In this document: positions 46,519 to 59,551 of the stretch, piece after piece | Numbering within the stretch: the first letter of the stretch is position 1 | How the letters are laid out: each line of letters begins with the position of its first letter | Assembly: GCA_037157565.1 (NCBI GenBank) | Contig: JAZHRO010000002.1 | Coordinates: forward strand, 75,566,001 to 75,630,000 | Source of the DNA: Thalassia testudinum | Taxonomy: Eukaryota; Streptophyta; Magnoliopsida; Alismatales; Hydrocharitaceae | DNA: 64,000 nucleotides | Direction of reading: 5' to 3' | Translations under genes and position numbers: made by a program | The notes under the pieces: generated by a model | Database searches by the model: none | What the model was told of the DNA's origin: nothing | The model's input: only the letters and a program-made list of their open reading frames with translations

Positions 46519-46960
46519 TGTTAGCGTGTGGGAATAAGTTACATTGCAGTGCCACATGGCAAAATCAGTGGGCTTGTGTTAGGCGAGATAGAAGCATGTG
46601 TGTGTGCATGTGTGAGTTTTGGCTTCCAAGTCAAGTCAAGTTGTTTCTTTGATTGGTTAATTAGAGTCCAAATCAAGATTGAGTCAATTTAGGAATTAGT
46701 GATTAAGTTTGGTTGAGTTTGTTTAGGAAATAGGATTTGCAATTCCTAAATTAGTTAGGATTGTGATTGGATTTGGTTCTCTTTAAATAGAGACCAAAAT
46801 CCATTTGTTTTCCTTTGAGTTGCAAATAAACTATTTTCCACATTCACGAACTCCCTTCGCTCTCTCTTCCATGCCAACTTCTCTTTATCTCTCTTCCTCT
46901 CTCTCTACGCGCTCCAACTTAAAGAAGGAAGTGCTCCTCCACGCATCTCAAATCTTCACA
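46519..46960 (+). repeat. 3' LTR of element C (442 bp)
   Basis: TGTTAGCGTGTGGG to ATCTTCACA; a direct repeat of 34340-34769 with many substitutions and a larger C-rich insertion near its end. TATA-like 'tttaaatag' at about 46782. The preceding 'caacttgaaggtgca' is a decayed copia polypurine region. It is followed by the duplication GCTTC. Confidence 0.88.
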
Positions 46961-47023
46961 GCTTCCTACATATTTATAGAAGTTTTACGCTTTCTAGTAC
47001 AAGTGACTTGCAAAGGCATGAAG

Positions 47024-49538
47024 CACTACAAGAATATTCACTATTGCCGACTGTTAAAAAGTGTTGATAATGTGAAAAAAATGGTTGAGAAAAAGGGTAG
47101 AGGAATGTACTGTTGCTATTGTGTTTTCTCGACCATTCTAGAATGTTACCATCGAAAAAAGGCAGACCCTCATTCGATGTATGGTTGTTTTTGTCGTCTG
47201 TTTTCAACGGTATGCACTGTCGACATAAACATCTACGTCAACCGCAATTTAGATAGTTGAGTAAGGTGGTATTCTTGACCGTTGGAGACAAACAGTCGAG
47301 AATATTACTATTGTTGACCATTTTACAATGGTCGAGAATAGTGATATTCTCGATCATTTGTTTATAACAGTCAAGAATACTAATATTCTCGTCTATTGTT
47401 AAACAGTTGATAATGCATTACAATTTAAGTCCTAGACTATTCTCAACTGTTGTAAAACGGTCGGAAATAGTAGCGATTTTTTTTTTACGAAAGGTTTTAA
47501 CTATGTGAATGACCTGTAGAGAACTCAAAATCCAATAAAAAAATAATTACACAACTTAAAACATTTGCATTCATTTAAAACACTAGAAATGAGAATAAAA
47601 ATTTCATATATATAATAATGTATACAAAGTACATGTACGAATGGTACTGTATATAAAAATACAACAATCAGGCTGTAGCACCAATGCCTTTAGCACCACC
47701 ACCTAAATCGTCATTATCACGATGATCTCTATACTAATGAAACGATGGGTGATCGATACCTCTCTTCTGAAGTACCTTCAGGAGCTCGTTGATGGTCAGA
47801 GTCGACTGCTGCAATTGCTCTATCAACTCCCTGAACTGTTTCGCGGTGTCCCTGACTCGTGTGGTCAGCTCATCGATCCGCTGCTCCTTCTCCTCGTCTC
47901 GGCGACGTAATGCCACAATCTCCTTCCTCATCTCCTAGACCTTAGCTGAAGAGGAAGATGTCCCCTTTCTCCCTTGACAGGTGGATATGGTTTCGCTCCT
48001 CCCTACACTACGCATGTACCCGCCATGCTCAGGTGGCATGACGGCCTGAAATACCTCCTCTGCTGTTAGTGGCTGCTAAATTGTACCAGAGTTGGACTTT
48101 TCAGGAGGATGCATTAAGTTAATCATATTATATTGAAAGAAATTGAGTTACATTAAGTAATTTCATTTAATTATAATTACTAAATGAAATAAAAGTATTG
48201 TATATTTTAACTTACGTGTCTCTAATGGTGTGTGTCATGAAGCCACCCTCTGTTTCCCTCATTACTCAACTTGCTATGAGTGGCCTTATATACTCCTACC
48301 CGATCAAGCTAGGCACCTTCATGCATGGCAGACTATAACATTTTGAAAGAGTTAATTGAAACAAATTAAAAATATTGTAAGGTTTAAAAGAAAATAATAA
48401 TTAAAAATACTTACGTATATGGATTTCATCCAGCCTATGCTCCTCCTACCCAAGACATGGTTCTTCGGTGGAGTTTTAGTCCTATTTTCCTTATTATTCT
48501 TGGTCTGCTCCTGAAATAAAGGTATAATTTATTAACTTAAAAAATTAGTTAATTGATAATATATACAATACTTTTTCCTACGTCGCTGTATTATGCCAAT
48601 ACTTGCACGCTTCCTTCCAAGTGTGCAGTTGTATCAGAAAAGGCCCATTATGCAATGCCTCATCATGATTCATGTTCTTATAATACTAAAAAATATGTTT
48701 GTAATGTTAGAAATAATATTGGAAATATGGTAAAAGAAATAAGCAAATATAGTTAAAATTTATCTTTTACCTAACTCTCCATCTCCAATCTCCAGTCTTT
48801 GTATATCTTGGTCGTGTACTTGAGGATATATTCGGGAATGTTCGGATCATCATCCCAATCGAAGATCGCTTGCATTAGTAGGAGAACAGAAATTATTATG
48901 TAATTTAAAGTTATATAAAGCAATGTAAATAAATTATTAATTTTTACCAAGTACCTCTAACTCTCTAATGAGCTACCTCTTCAGCTCCTTTGGCACCTTC
49001 CTCTAATCGAAGTACGAGAGTGGGATGATCGCCTTCGTCAGCGTACCCAGTCCCTGACTAATGGAGGATACTCTACTACTTCCCTCGCTGGTGTGATCCT
49101 CACTGAGATGCGAAATTCTTGAAAAGACAGCCGACGATTGCATTTGAAATTAACTTTTCAAGTTGGTGATTTATGAAAACATTATTATCGACCGTTTTAC
49201 AAAGAACAATTGAAACCTTTCTCGACCGTTCTTGAAAAAATGGTTGACGATCGCATTTGAAAAATTAACTTGTAAGTTGGTGGTTTATGAAAAGATTATC
49301 GTTGGCTGTTTTACAAAGAATGGTCAAAAATGCTATTATTCTCAACCGTTATAAATGGTCGAGAATGACATAAACGGTCGAGAATGACCTCAAGCAAAAC
49401 CTCTGCACGCTAGATGAGAACTTAATGATGGATTTTTTGACAACCGTTTTCCTTATAACAGTCGAGAATATTTAATATTAGCAACCGTTGTAGAATGGTC
49501 GAAAATTTACATTAGAGAACAGCATCTTTCCACTAGTG
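47024..49538 (-). mobile_element. CACTA-type DNA transposon (2.5 kb, internally deleted)
   Basis: The left end is CACTACAAGAATATTC; the right end, on the opposite strand, is CACTAGTGGAAAGATG. Both ends have dense subterminal repeats around 'gaccgtt' and 'ggtcgagaat' (about 47080-47470 and 49170-49510). The flanks read AAG and AAA, an imperfect 3-bp duplication. Inside is a minus-strand relic of an accessory transposase gene and no TNP2, so it could move only with outside help. Confidence 0.8.
47734..49095 (-). pseudogene. Plant transposase (Transposase_24-like) relic in the CACTA element
   Basis: Read leftward: a segment 'VPKELKR' near 48990 with a stop just before it where Trp is likely, 'YTTKIYKDWRLEME' (about 48785-48830), 'ALHNGPFLIQLHTW' (about 48615-48655), 'HVLGRRSIGWMKSI' (about 48425-48465), and a C-terminal coiled coil of 65 codons (47931-47734) rich in Glu, Gln, Arg and Leu. 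AT-rich gaps with plausible splice signals separate the pieces, so the gene had introns. This order resembles the plant transposase found next to TNP2 in CACTA elements. Stops make it non-functional as read. Confidence 0.55.
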
Positions 49539-50872
49539 AAAGTTAGATATTAAGAAGAAGAAAGCTTTTGAAGTTCCATATGGAATTACACAAACATTTT
49601 TGAAACCTTTGCACAAGTTTGTCATTCTATCTTCTATCTATTAACTTCCCCCTATGGGGATTCTTCAAAAAGTAGTCATTCTTTTCTTTCTCCAAAAAAA
49701 ACAGTCATTCTTTTCAAAGAAAAGTAGTCATTCATTCTATTGATTACTAGAGTTTGACTTATTTTCCTCATGAGCTGAATGGATTTAAATAAAAAAAACT
49801 ACCACCTTGCGGATTGATCTTACTACTGCAGATTTTGGTCAAGGTGCTCACCACTTGCCTCGAGATTCTAGGGTCTCAATGGCACAAACTTGCTCATCAG
49901 TTAATCCCAAAGTAAATTGGTTTGGTACGGGAGGGTGTGCAGTGATAACAAGAGGTCAAATGGCTAAACTTATTCCCAAGGGTGTGTAGTGATAACAAGG
50001 GGAGCAATTAGAAAAGTGCCTATCCTTAATCAATGGCCATCTCTCAATAGCCCAAGCCAAGGAAAGCAGTGGTGTCAGAAATGAAAGTAAGCCTTCAACT
50101 TTGCACATTGTATCATGTACTTACCCTCTAAACAAATCAATATAGTGTAACTAATTCCTGTCGTTACTTCCTTTTATTGAAAGATTCTACATCTTAAGTT
50201 ATTCCACAAGTCTAATCATAGTGCAAGAATTAAATTGAAGTGTCACCAACGAATGGAGAATGCAATACTGTAACATAGCTATTCTTTCCTATTTTGGTAG
50301 AATTCGTTAAATTTAGTATGAATAACCATAAAGATGAACTGTTGTTTTTGAAACGATTCAATTTAGATGCAAGCATTAGCTTCGCCATCAACTACCATAG
50401 CAAACGATATCCAAATGGAGCCCCCTTCAGACCAAATCAACATAGGCAGAAACAATTACACCTTTCCTTCATAGTTGGATGAAGAGAGGGTACATGTCCA
50501 CTATTTGAAAATTAAACTTTCATGTTTTATTTTTTATTTCCTCATCTCTCTTTCCTTTGCAGAAATTCTCTCAGATGTTCCAACGCAACTTTAGCAAAAT
50601 GTCATGATGTCATTCCCTCTTCAATTTGATCACTTAGGTATGAACTTTCTCTAATGTTTATCGTGGTGGAACAACGGGGACGGATATTTTAGTAAGAAAC
50701 TAGATTGGGTGAGGAATGAAAGATTTCTTAAATTGTTTCAGAATTTTCTGTTTTATTCATACTTCATAAAGTATTGGGCAAATATAATTGCAAAAAGATC
50801 CAAGCTCTTGAAATTCCTTTTTACTATTGAACGGCTATTTTATTTTTATTTCATGGAATTTGCTAGTTTTGG
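49539..50872. other. Unassigned AT-rich DNA
   Basis: Short frames (49807-49989 and 50294-50482) do not match families I know. One near 49830 ('ADFGQGAHHLP') could be an exon relic but cannot be assigned. Confidence 0.3.
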
Positions 50873-51001
50873 GCTGGTAATATCCTCTTAGACTCCACTA
50901 CGTCGGTCATGCTTGGTGATTTTGGCGTGTTTGCCTAACTATTTGACAAGGGTAATAGACAACATTCAAGAAATACATTTGTAGGCACGCCATGCTGGAT
51001 A
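50873..51001 (+). pseudogene. Exon relic of an STE20/OSR1-type protein kinase
   Basis: One frame gives 'AGNILLDSTTSVMLGDFGVFA', a TAA at 50936-50938, then 'LFDKGNRQHSRNTFVGTPCW'. These are the catalytic-loop end, the metal-binding motif (DFG at 50918-50926) and the activation segment with GTPCW, as in plant STE20-related kinases of the OSR1/Fray group. The HRDVK part before it and the APE motif after it are not readable. It is a host-gene fragment, broken by the stop and a later frameshift. I found no neighbouring kinase exon with confidence. Confidence 0.7.
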
Positions 51002-51836
51002 GAACTCATACTTTTTCTTTTTAATAGTATTAGTTATATGTGTTGTCTTCATTGTCATACTCCATCACAAATTCTTCTCTCAGTTGATTCTGAAGTTAGT
51101 TTGCTCCATCTTCACATGAATTGGATTTGATGACACATTGTGCAAGATGGCACTGGAAGTTTTGTAACCAGGAAGTGGATATGATTCCAAGTGAATTTTC
51201 ATTATTTAAGACCAATCATATTGTTCGAATCTTTTTTGGTCTTATTGGTAGAAAAGTGCAAACAACATAGGATATCTACATTGATCCTCGGTGGCTATAT
51301 TGATGTCGCACAATTTATATGTGCATGTTTCAATGACTTTTGTCCTTAATTTAATCTAAACTAATGACTAAGTTGATGTTACTGCCTTTTTAATTGAAAA
51401 CCTTGTTTACTTGCACAGTTGTTACATGTTTATTTATTTGTATTTCTATTGATTAAACTGGAATATTACAAACATTTTTATCTGAATTTTGTGTCTGTTT
51501 GTATTTATTTTCATCTGTGATCTTATAGATGTGTAATTTGTCATTTAATCATAGAGCTAATATATACTTGTTTGGGATAACTACACTTGAGAATATTAAG
51601 TGAATTTAAGTTGGTTGTTCATATCATTAAGGTAGTTGACCATTGGGGAAAGTTCCATCTATGCAAAATGTAAAATAAAAAAATAAATTAAACATTAAAT
51701 GCAGCGATGGCTTCCCAAAGAAACATTTGTGGTGGATTTTTTTTTTGTTGCTCGTTAAACTTACCCTGACGGTTATGCTGACAGAAACAATCATCAATAT
51801 ATGTAGTATGAATAGTTTGCCCATATTGTCTACAAT
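51002..51836. other. Unassigned AT-rich DNA up to chromovirus copy 2
   Basis: No gene recognised. The last 80 bp ('ctgacggttatgctgacag') resemble the DNA on the other side of copy 2 (62259-62568), both with GACGGT/ACCGTC motifs, as expected for one older element split by the insertion. Confidence 0.35.
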
Positions 51837-51841
51837 GTCGA

Positions 51842-54537
51842 TGTAACGACCTGGTTCCCGAGTCCTTACGAGACACGAGAACCAGACCGACTCGACTAAT
51901 CCCAAGACCTAGTCGTCCAACGAGGAAGTAACCAAAAGACAGTAAAATAAACCACATTCAGCATGAATATAACTAACAGTAAGAAAGTACAGCAGTAAGG
52001 AAAGAAACTACTACAGTAGGCACCACCACAACAGTAAAACAACATTTATCATATAACAAAAACTGCAGGTAAAGAAGGTACAGCGGAAACAAAACTACTC
52101 ACTAGAACAGAAACAAAAGAAGGTACAAAGCTGTGGTAACTCTACTGGACCCTACTTGGCCCAGCGTCCTCTGCAGCCGCCGACCCTGGCTGCTCAACAC
52201 CTGATCCTGAAAAAGGTAACGAGTGTAACACGTCAGCAAAACGCTGAGTAGAGTGGCAGACTAACTAAAGGCAACAGTAGAGTGTACAGTAGCTGTTATG
52301 TTCTATTACTTCCTTTTATTTACATCTTTCAATTTTTCTCACTATTTCATTTACTTCTCAGATCCTTTACTTGATCTCGGATGTCCTCGTGGGACGATCT
52401 TGATTGCAGTCTTTTCCAAAAGTAGAAGTAGCACGTGGTGCTCTCCTGGCCGGGAGAGTCCCCCGTGGTGATCCTACCCTCAGTCAACCACCCCAAGGTC
52501 ACTGACAGACGTAACGGTGACTACGGCACGTGCGACAAACGCACAGGTAGCTAGCCCGTACTGGCACGCGGTCAGTCGTTTCCATTAACGGGTGCGCCCA
52601 AAGCACAGCACGGAACCAGGGCAGAGCCCTCTCAGTAACAGGGGTCCAACCCCTCCACAGTAACCAAACCGAGGCCTTGCCCCTCCACAGTCCGCGCACC
52701 CTCGCCTGACTACCCTGGTTTGCCCTAGTGGGCCTAACAAGTCGGTGAAGGAGGCTAGCAGAACCCCGGGGCCCGTGGGGTAGCTAGTACTCTCCTAACA
52801 CTACTAGCTCTCCTCGGTACTACGTACACGAGGGCCAACAAGTCGGTACAGAGCGGCCAAGCCTAACCCCGGGTCCCTGGGGCGGCTGGCCCCACTTTGC
52901 ACTAAAACAGGTACAGGTACTTCCCTTGGTACTGCGTACCCAAGAGACAGTACAAACTACATCTCAGTTCCATTCCTTTTCTTTCCAGGAGTTCCACTCC
53001 TAATTCCCCGTAGGGTTCCAGCCCTTTATCTCAGAACATCATATGTTTCACTTTCCAGATTCACGTTCTCAATTTCCATGATCTCAAACATGTTTCTTTG
53101 TTCATAACAGGCAGCTGTTAATTAATTTCACAGGCAGCTTATATATTCCTTTCCATTTTTCCAAGACTGCAGTAATATACATTCCACTAGTTTTTCCATC
53201 CTAGGATTCATGCCATATCCTAGGATCTATCATACAATCTAGTTTTCCGGCCCTAGGATTCATGCAACACCTAGGAGCTATCATTCCATACATTTCTCAT
53301 TCCTAGGATTCATGCAATGCCCTAGGTTCTAGTTATGGTTCCATACTTTAACAGATTTTATTAATACTTAAAACCACTCTACCAGGTACAACGGAAGTAA
53401 TGGGGGCGTGGTCGGGAATCCCGCGTGCCTCCGCGACTCTCAAGACTGCAACCGAACGAGGTCCTATCACAAGGATCAAACACAAGGAGAGTCTCAAAAC
53501 AGTGTATAGCTACTGTAGGCGGGTAGAGGAATAAATTCTGAAATGAACGCAACTCGAATCGCGGAAAACGGAGCCCAAACGGGCCCTAAACGGGTCGAGA
53601 AAGACAATACTGTGCAAAATCAGACGTCTGGAACTCCTTCCAGACGTCTTAAACGGTGGATCAGAGAATTACCTGTTCGGCTTGGTTCCCCAGACGTCCA
53701 GAAGTCTGTGGGGACATCTCTCCTAGATCCCAGACGTCCGATGGTCTCTCCGGACGTCTGGAGGTCACTCCCGCCGTCTGGTACAACTTCCAGACGTCTG
53801 ATTCGCAAAGGATGACGAATCCGAACACCTGCGCACAGCCAACCCTCCTCCCTCAGTACGGTCAGTCGACAAAAAGAAGGAGAAAGCGGAACTCACCTTT
53901 CAGACGTCTGTATGATCTCACAGACGTCGACCTTGCCGTCTGGATATCAATCCAGACGTCTGATTCTGGAAATTTTTCCAGAACCAGAACCTTGCTCGGC
54001 CTCCGCTCGCGACGCCGCCCGCGTCGCACCTTGCGCGTCCGCTGCTCCGCCCGCAGCAGGTCCCTCTCCGCGACGCTCTGCGCCCCCTGCGCCCTCCGCC
54101 GGCCGGCCAAGCCGCTCCCGGCGAGCTCGCCCTCACGGCAGAGCCCCGCCCTCGCACGCCGCAGCTCCTCCACGCCTACTGCGGCCGCCGCTGCCGCTGC
54201 GCCCTCGCGTCCGCTCGCTCTCGCGCACAGGTAGGAGAGAAGGAGGAGGATGGTGGAGACGGGAGGGGAGGCGCGCCCCCCCCCCCTTTTAACGCCGCGC
54301 GGAGAGGAGAGAGAGACGGTCGCAGTCGCCTGCAGCCGCAGAGAAGATGCAGGATCGCAGGTCTGCGCGCACAGGCGCGCAGACGAATATCCCGTGCGAG
54401 CATAACTGTTCGCCAGACGTCTGTAAACTATCCCGGACGTCTGGTCAGACGTCCGGATGTGATCCCAGACGTCTTTACAGACGTCTGGGCCACCTCCCAG
54501 ACGTCTTAAAAGACGTCTGGGGCACGCGCTCGTTACA
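51842..54537 (-). repeat. 3' LTR of chromovirus copy 2 (2,696 bp)
   Basis: TGTAACGACC to CTCGTTACA. Palindrome array at about 53620-54522, CCTAGG repeats near 53200-53330. Near its left end it has more C-to-T and G-to-A changes than its partner. Confidence 0.95.
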
Positions 54538-54623
54538 ATATAACAAACTCAAAGGAAGTTTCGTCCCCGAAACTTGCGCCAACTAGGGTGCGGAAAAAGG
54601 ATGTCCAAATAACCATAACAAAC

Positions 54624-57600
54624 TCAAAGAGGACCGAAGCCGGTCCGAAAAGACGTACCCGCGAAAAGCTCTGGGTACCGCTCCCGCATTGCCGCCTCAG
54701 GCTCCCAGGTAGCCTCCTCGTACCGCTGGCTCCTCCACAAAACCTTTACCAGGGGTACTTGCTTTCGTCTCAACCTGTGGACGGCTCAGTCTAGGATCTG
54801 CACTGGCCGCTCGGGGTAGGTCAGGTCGTCGCTCACCTCGACGCTCTCGTGACTCAGTACGTGGCTGGGATCGGCTACGTACTTCCTGAGGTTGGACACG
54901 TGGAACACGTCGTGCACACCAGAAAGCTGCGGGGGAAGGGCAAGTCTGTAAGCAACGGGTCCAACCCGCTCCAGGACCTCGAAGGGCCCCACGAACCTCG
55001 GCGCGAGCTTCCCTCTCACCCCAAACCGCTGTAAGCCCTTCATGGGCGAAACACGAAGAAAGACGTGGTCCCCAACCTCGAACTGCACCTCTCTGCGTCT
55101 GCGATCTGCGTAGCTCTTCTGTCTGCTCCTGACAGTGCGGAGTCGTCTGTGGATCTGCTCAACTACCTCCTGACTCTGCCGGATCAACCTGGGGCCAACC
55201 TCCCACTTGGTCCCCACCTCAACCCAACTCAAGGGTGCCGTGCATTTCCGTCCGTACAGAGCCTCGTAGGGAGCCATGCCGATGCTCGAGTGATAACTGT
55301 TGTTGTATGCAAACTCTGCCAGGGGCAGGTGCTCCTCCCAAGAGCCCCTCCAGTCTAGTACACAGGCACGCAAAAGATCCTCAAGTGTCTGTATCGTGCA
55401 TTCCGACTGTCCGTCCGTCTGGGGGTGGTAAGCCGTGCTAAACCTCAACCTCGTCCCCAAAGCCTGCTGAAACTCAGCCCAAAACTGGGACGTAAAGCGG
55501 GTATCCCGGTCGGATACGATCTCCCGCGGAACTCCGTGTAGTCGCACCACATCACGGATATACCTCTCTGCCAACTGTGCTGGTCCCAAAGTGACTCGGA
55601 TCGGCAAGAATCGTGCCGTCTTCGTCAACCTATCCACTATTACCCAGACCGCGTCGTGTCCTCGCTGGGTAACAGGTAAGCCCACCACCAAGTCCATGGT
55701 GATGCTCTCCCACTTCCACTCTGACACTGGAAGCGGCTGAAGCGGCCCTGCAGGCCTCTGATGCTCGGCTTTCACCTGCTGGCACACTAAGCACTGCTGC
55801 ACGAACTCACCCACATCCCGCTTCATCCCTCTCCACCAGAACTCGCGTCTCAAGTCATGGTACATTTTCGTGTTTCCGGGATGTATGGTGAATCTGGAAC
55901 CGTGTGCCTCAGTCAGGAGCTCTCTCAACAGCTCCTCGTCTCTGGGGACGCACAGCCGTCCCCTCAAGCGTAACACCTGTTCTGTGAAAGAGAAGTCCCC
56001 TGAGTCCCCTGACAGTACTCTGTCGCGCAAAGACTGCAAGTACGGATCGGCCATCTGTCCCGTGATGATGCGATCTATCAACTCTGGTCTGGTCTGCCGT
56101 GTCACCGTCACTGCCCCACAGTACCCTCGTAACTCTAGAGGTCGCCAACTGCCCACCTCCTCCAAAAGGCTCCAACTCTGTAACTGTAGACTGGCCAAGC
56201 GTGCGGGCGCCTTACGGCTCAAGGCGTCAGCCACCACATTGGCCTTTCCCGGGTGGTAGGAGATGCTGCAGTCGTAGTCTTTCAGGAGCTCCAACCAACG
56301 TCTCTGTCTCATGTTGAGCTCCTTCTGGTCAAAAAGATATCTGAGGCTCTTGTGATCTGTAAAAATCTCGAAGGTCTCACCGTACAAGTAGTGCCTCCAT
56401 GTCTTCAGCGTGAAGACAACAGCTGCCAACTCTAGGTCGTGGGTAGGGTAGGTATGCTCATGGGGCTTCAGTTGCCGCGAAGCGTAAGCGACCACGTGAC
56501 CCCTCTGCATGAGCACACCTCCTAACCCCTGCAAGGAAGCGTCCGTGTACACAACGAACCCGCCACTACTGTCAGGAATGGTGAGCACGGGAGCCGAGGT
56601 CAACCTCTCCTTCAGCTCCAGAAAACACGCCTCACAGGCGTCTGTCCAAGTGAAAGGCACATCCTTCCGAGTCAACTGTGTCATAGGACGTGCAATCTGC
56701 GAAAACCCTCTGATGAACCGTCTGTAGTAACCTGCCAGTCCCAGGAAACTACGAATCTCAGTGACTGAACGCGGTCTCTCCCACCTGAGCACTGCCTCGA
56801 CCTTGGCGGGATCCACCGCCAGGCCGTCTCCAGAGATCACATGACCCAAAAAGGTCACCTCCCTCAACCAGAACTCGCACTTGCTGTATTTGGCGTACAG
56901 CCTGCGTCGTCTCAGAGTGTCCAGAACCATCCGCAAGTGCTGTCCGTGCTGCGTCCGATCTCTAGAATAGATGAGTACATCATCTATGAAAACCACCACA
57001 AACTGGTCCAAGTACGGTCTGAACACCCGGTTCATCAGGTCCATGAAAGCAGCGGGGGCATTGGTCAGCCCAAACGGCATGACCAAAAACTCGTAGTGTC
57101 CGTACCGGGTGCGGAAAGCTGTCTTGGAGACGTCGGTCTCCCTGATCCTCAACTGGTGGTATCCAGACCTCAAGTCGATCTTGGAAAACACCGTGGCACC
57201 CCACAACTGGTCAAACAAATCGTCAATCCTCGGCAGCGGATATCTGTTCTTGATGGTGACCCTATTCAGCTGTCGGTAGTCCACACAAAGGTGTAGGGTC
57301 CCATCCTTCTTCTTCACAAACAGTACTGGGGCTCCCCAGGGAGACGCACTGGGCCTCACGAAACCCTTCTCCAAAAGGTCCTGCAACTGAGACTTGAGCT
57401 CTCGCAGCTCAAGCGGTGCCATCCTATATGGCGCGGTGGAGATGGGGCTGGTCCCTGGTACTAGTGAGATCTCAAACTCGATCTCACGCTCGGGCGGTAG
57501 TCCTGGTAACTCGTCTGGAAACACGTCGGGGTACTCTCTGACCACCGGGATGCTCTGGAAGTCTGCCACGGGGCTGTGCTCTACCACCACACAAGCTAAG

Positions 57601-59387
57601 AAGCCCTCACACCCCTGGCTCAAAAGTCTCGCCGCCCGAAGTGCCGAAATGCACCTGAAACCTCCGTCCACTGGCTGCCCGTGAAACTCGAAGGAAGGCA
57701 ACTCCGGAATGGAGAAGACAATCTTCCTCTCAAAGCAGTCTACCAAGGCGTGGTAAGCGGACAGCCAATCCATCCCCAGAATCACTCCAAAGTCCTCCAT
57801 CTGTATCATAATCAGGTCAGCTGGCAGGCTGTGTCCCCCGATGCTGACCCCGCAACCCGTGTACACCTCCTCAGCTACAAACAGCTGACCACTCGGACCT
57901 CTGATTACGAACGGGTTCTCTAACAATGTATAATCCTGGTCCAAACTAACTGCGAAACTGTCTGCGACAAACGAGTGCGTAGCGCCGGAATCGAAAAGCG
58001 TGTAAACGAGTCTGCCAGAAACTGAAACCATACCTGCTACCACGGATCCCGAAGCTCTGGCGTCCCTGTGTGTTAGGGCGTTGATACGCCCCTCAGCTCT
58101 AGGTGCGGACGAAGCAGCCACACTCTGCGTCGGACGGGTAGGTGCTGGCCGGTACCCTCCTCGCGACTGCGGTCCTCCTCCTCGCGCCTGGAAACCGCGG
58201 CCTCCTGCGCGCCCTCCAGTGCTCTGCGCGGGAAGTATCTGCTGACCTCCTGCCCTAGATGGGCAGTCCCTCCTGACGTGGCCCGGCTGGCCACACTAGT
58301 AGCAGTGGGGAACCCGACTCCCGCCCTCAGTGAGTCCCTGCTGTCGGCTAGGCGGGGGTCCGGTGCTGGCGACTGGCCCCTGTCGAGGGCCCCCAAAGGC
58401 CACTGATGGCCCTGCACAACGTGACGGCTCTCCTGCGGACGCCACGTGTCTCCGCTCTCGCCGACCCTGTGAGAAGTCTGGCTGAAAGGGCCTCTTCCGC
58501 CCGCCGTCGGTCTCTCGCGCGGACGGGTTGGTCTCCTCGTAAGTCATGGCTGCCTCTACCACCCTCAAAAACGTCGGCAGCTTCAGGGGTTTGACATACC
58601 CCCGGATCGCAGGCCGGAGCCCCTCGGTGAACCTCCAAAGGCGCTCCTCCTCAGTGGCTACCGCTGTCGCTGCAAAGCGGGACAGCTCCAAGAAACGCGT
58701 GCGGTACGCGCTCACGGTCATCGTCCCTTGGCGGAGAGTGTGGAACTCCCGCCTCCTCTGGTCCTGCCACGTCTGGGGAAAGTACTGCTCGCAGAAGAGG
58801 GTGACGAACTGGTCCCACGTCGGCTCGTCCCTCTCCTGTCCTCGGACCGCCCTCCACCACCGGTGTGCCGTACTCTCCAGCTGGTACGTGGCAAAGGCCA
58901 CGCGGCACTCAACCGGGGGGCGAAGGGTGTCGAAGATCTTCTCCAGCTGCTCAAGCCAGTCCTCTGCCTCGGTCGGGTCCTCATCCCCCTTGAAGGAGGG
59001 GGGCTTCAGCTTCCGGAACTGTCCGAAAAGCTCGAAGTGGTGCTGTAGGGGAGGTGCTGGTGCACCTCCAGGCGAAGGTGTCTCGTGTACAGAAGTGTCG
59101 GAGGAAGGTGGGGGCGGCAGGGGCCCATCCCCTCCCTCGTGTCCAGCGCCGCGTCCGTCGCGTGGCCCCATAGAGGACTCCCCCTCTGCAACCCCAGGAG
59201 GAGGTGCTCGGGGCGGTGGGTGGAGCTCCTCTCGTACAATATCCCGTATCAGTCTGGCGAGGTCCTGGGCCTGGATGCCAGGGAGTGGTGGCTGGTCCAC
59301 CGAGACGTCAACGACAGCACGTCCACCTCGCCGACCTCGCCCACGGCCGCGCCCGCGGCCAGTCTCGCCAGTCCCACGACGAGGCAT
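54624..59387 (-). pseudogene. Gag-pol of chromovirus copy 2, two nonsense codons
   Basis: Collinear with copy 1 (ATG equivalent at 59387, end equivalent at 54624), no frameshift. The first break is at 58296-58298: CAG to TAG between the first two cysteines of the Gag zinc knuckle, so translation would give only Gag. The second is at 54786-54788: CGA to TGA, which removes the last 54 residues, including most of the chromodomain. Between them 1,111 codons stay open from a downstream Met at 58121, with intact protease, reverse transcriptase, RNase H and integrase motifs. The Arg after the integrase catalytic Glu is Cys here. Both stops are C-to-T changes on the coding strand, in CHG and CG context. 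Confidence 0.93.
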
Positions 59388-59551
59388 CTCCTGCAAGGAG
59401 ACGCGAAACAAAACGGAAACGTCAAAACAGACGGTACCTAACAACACTTCTAAGAGCTCAAGTCAAGAGATATGTTGTGGTGGCTACTCTATCTATAAAC
59501 ATGTGAATTGGTTATTTTCCAGTCAGTTGATTCACTTCTCGGGACGACCTT

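Larger units (their letters stand above)
34340..46960 (+). mobile_element. Copia-type element C, interrupted by element B and a solo LTR
   Basis: LTRs at 34340-34769 and 46519-46960 are direct repeats; the outer flanks carry the duplication GCTTC (34335-34339 and 46961-46965). An initiator-Met primer site follows the left LTR. Without the two inserted elements the internal region is only about 0.7 kb (34770-34871, 43215-43549 and 46254-46518) and holds no pol domains, so C was non-autonomous or heavily deleted. It is older than both of its passengers. Confidence 0.88.

Noticed and set aside
47021..49541. Perfect 3-bp target duplication for the CACTA element
   Set aside because: The flanks are AAG and AAA, so one base differs. 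I kept the element call on its ends and subterminal repeats only.
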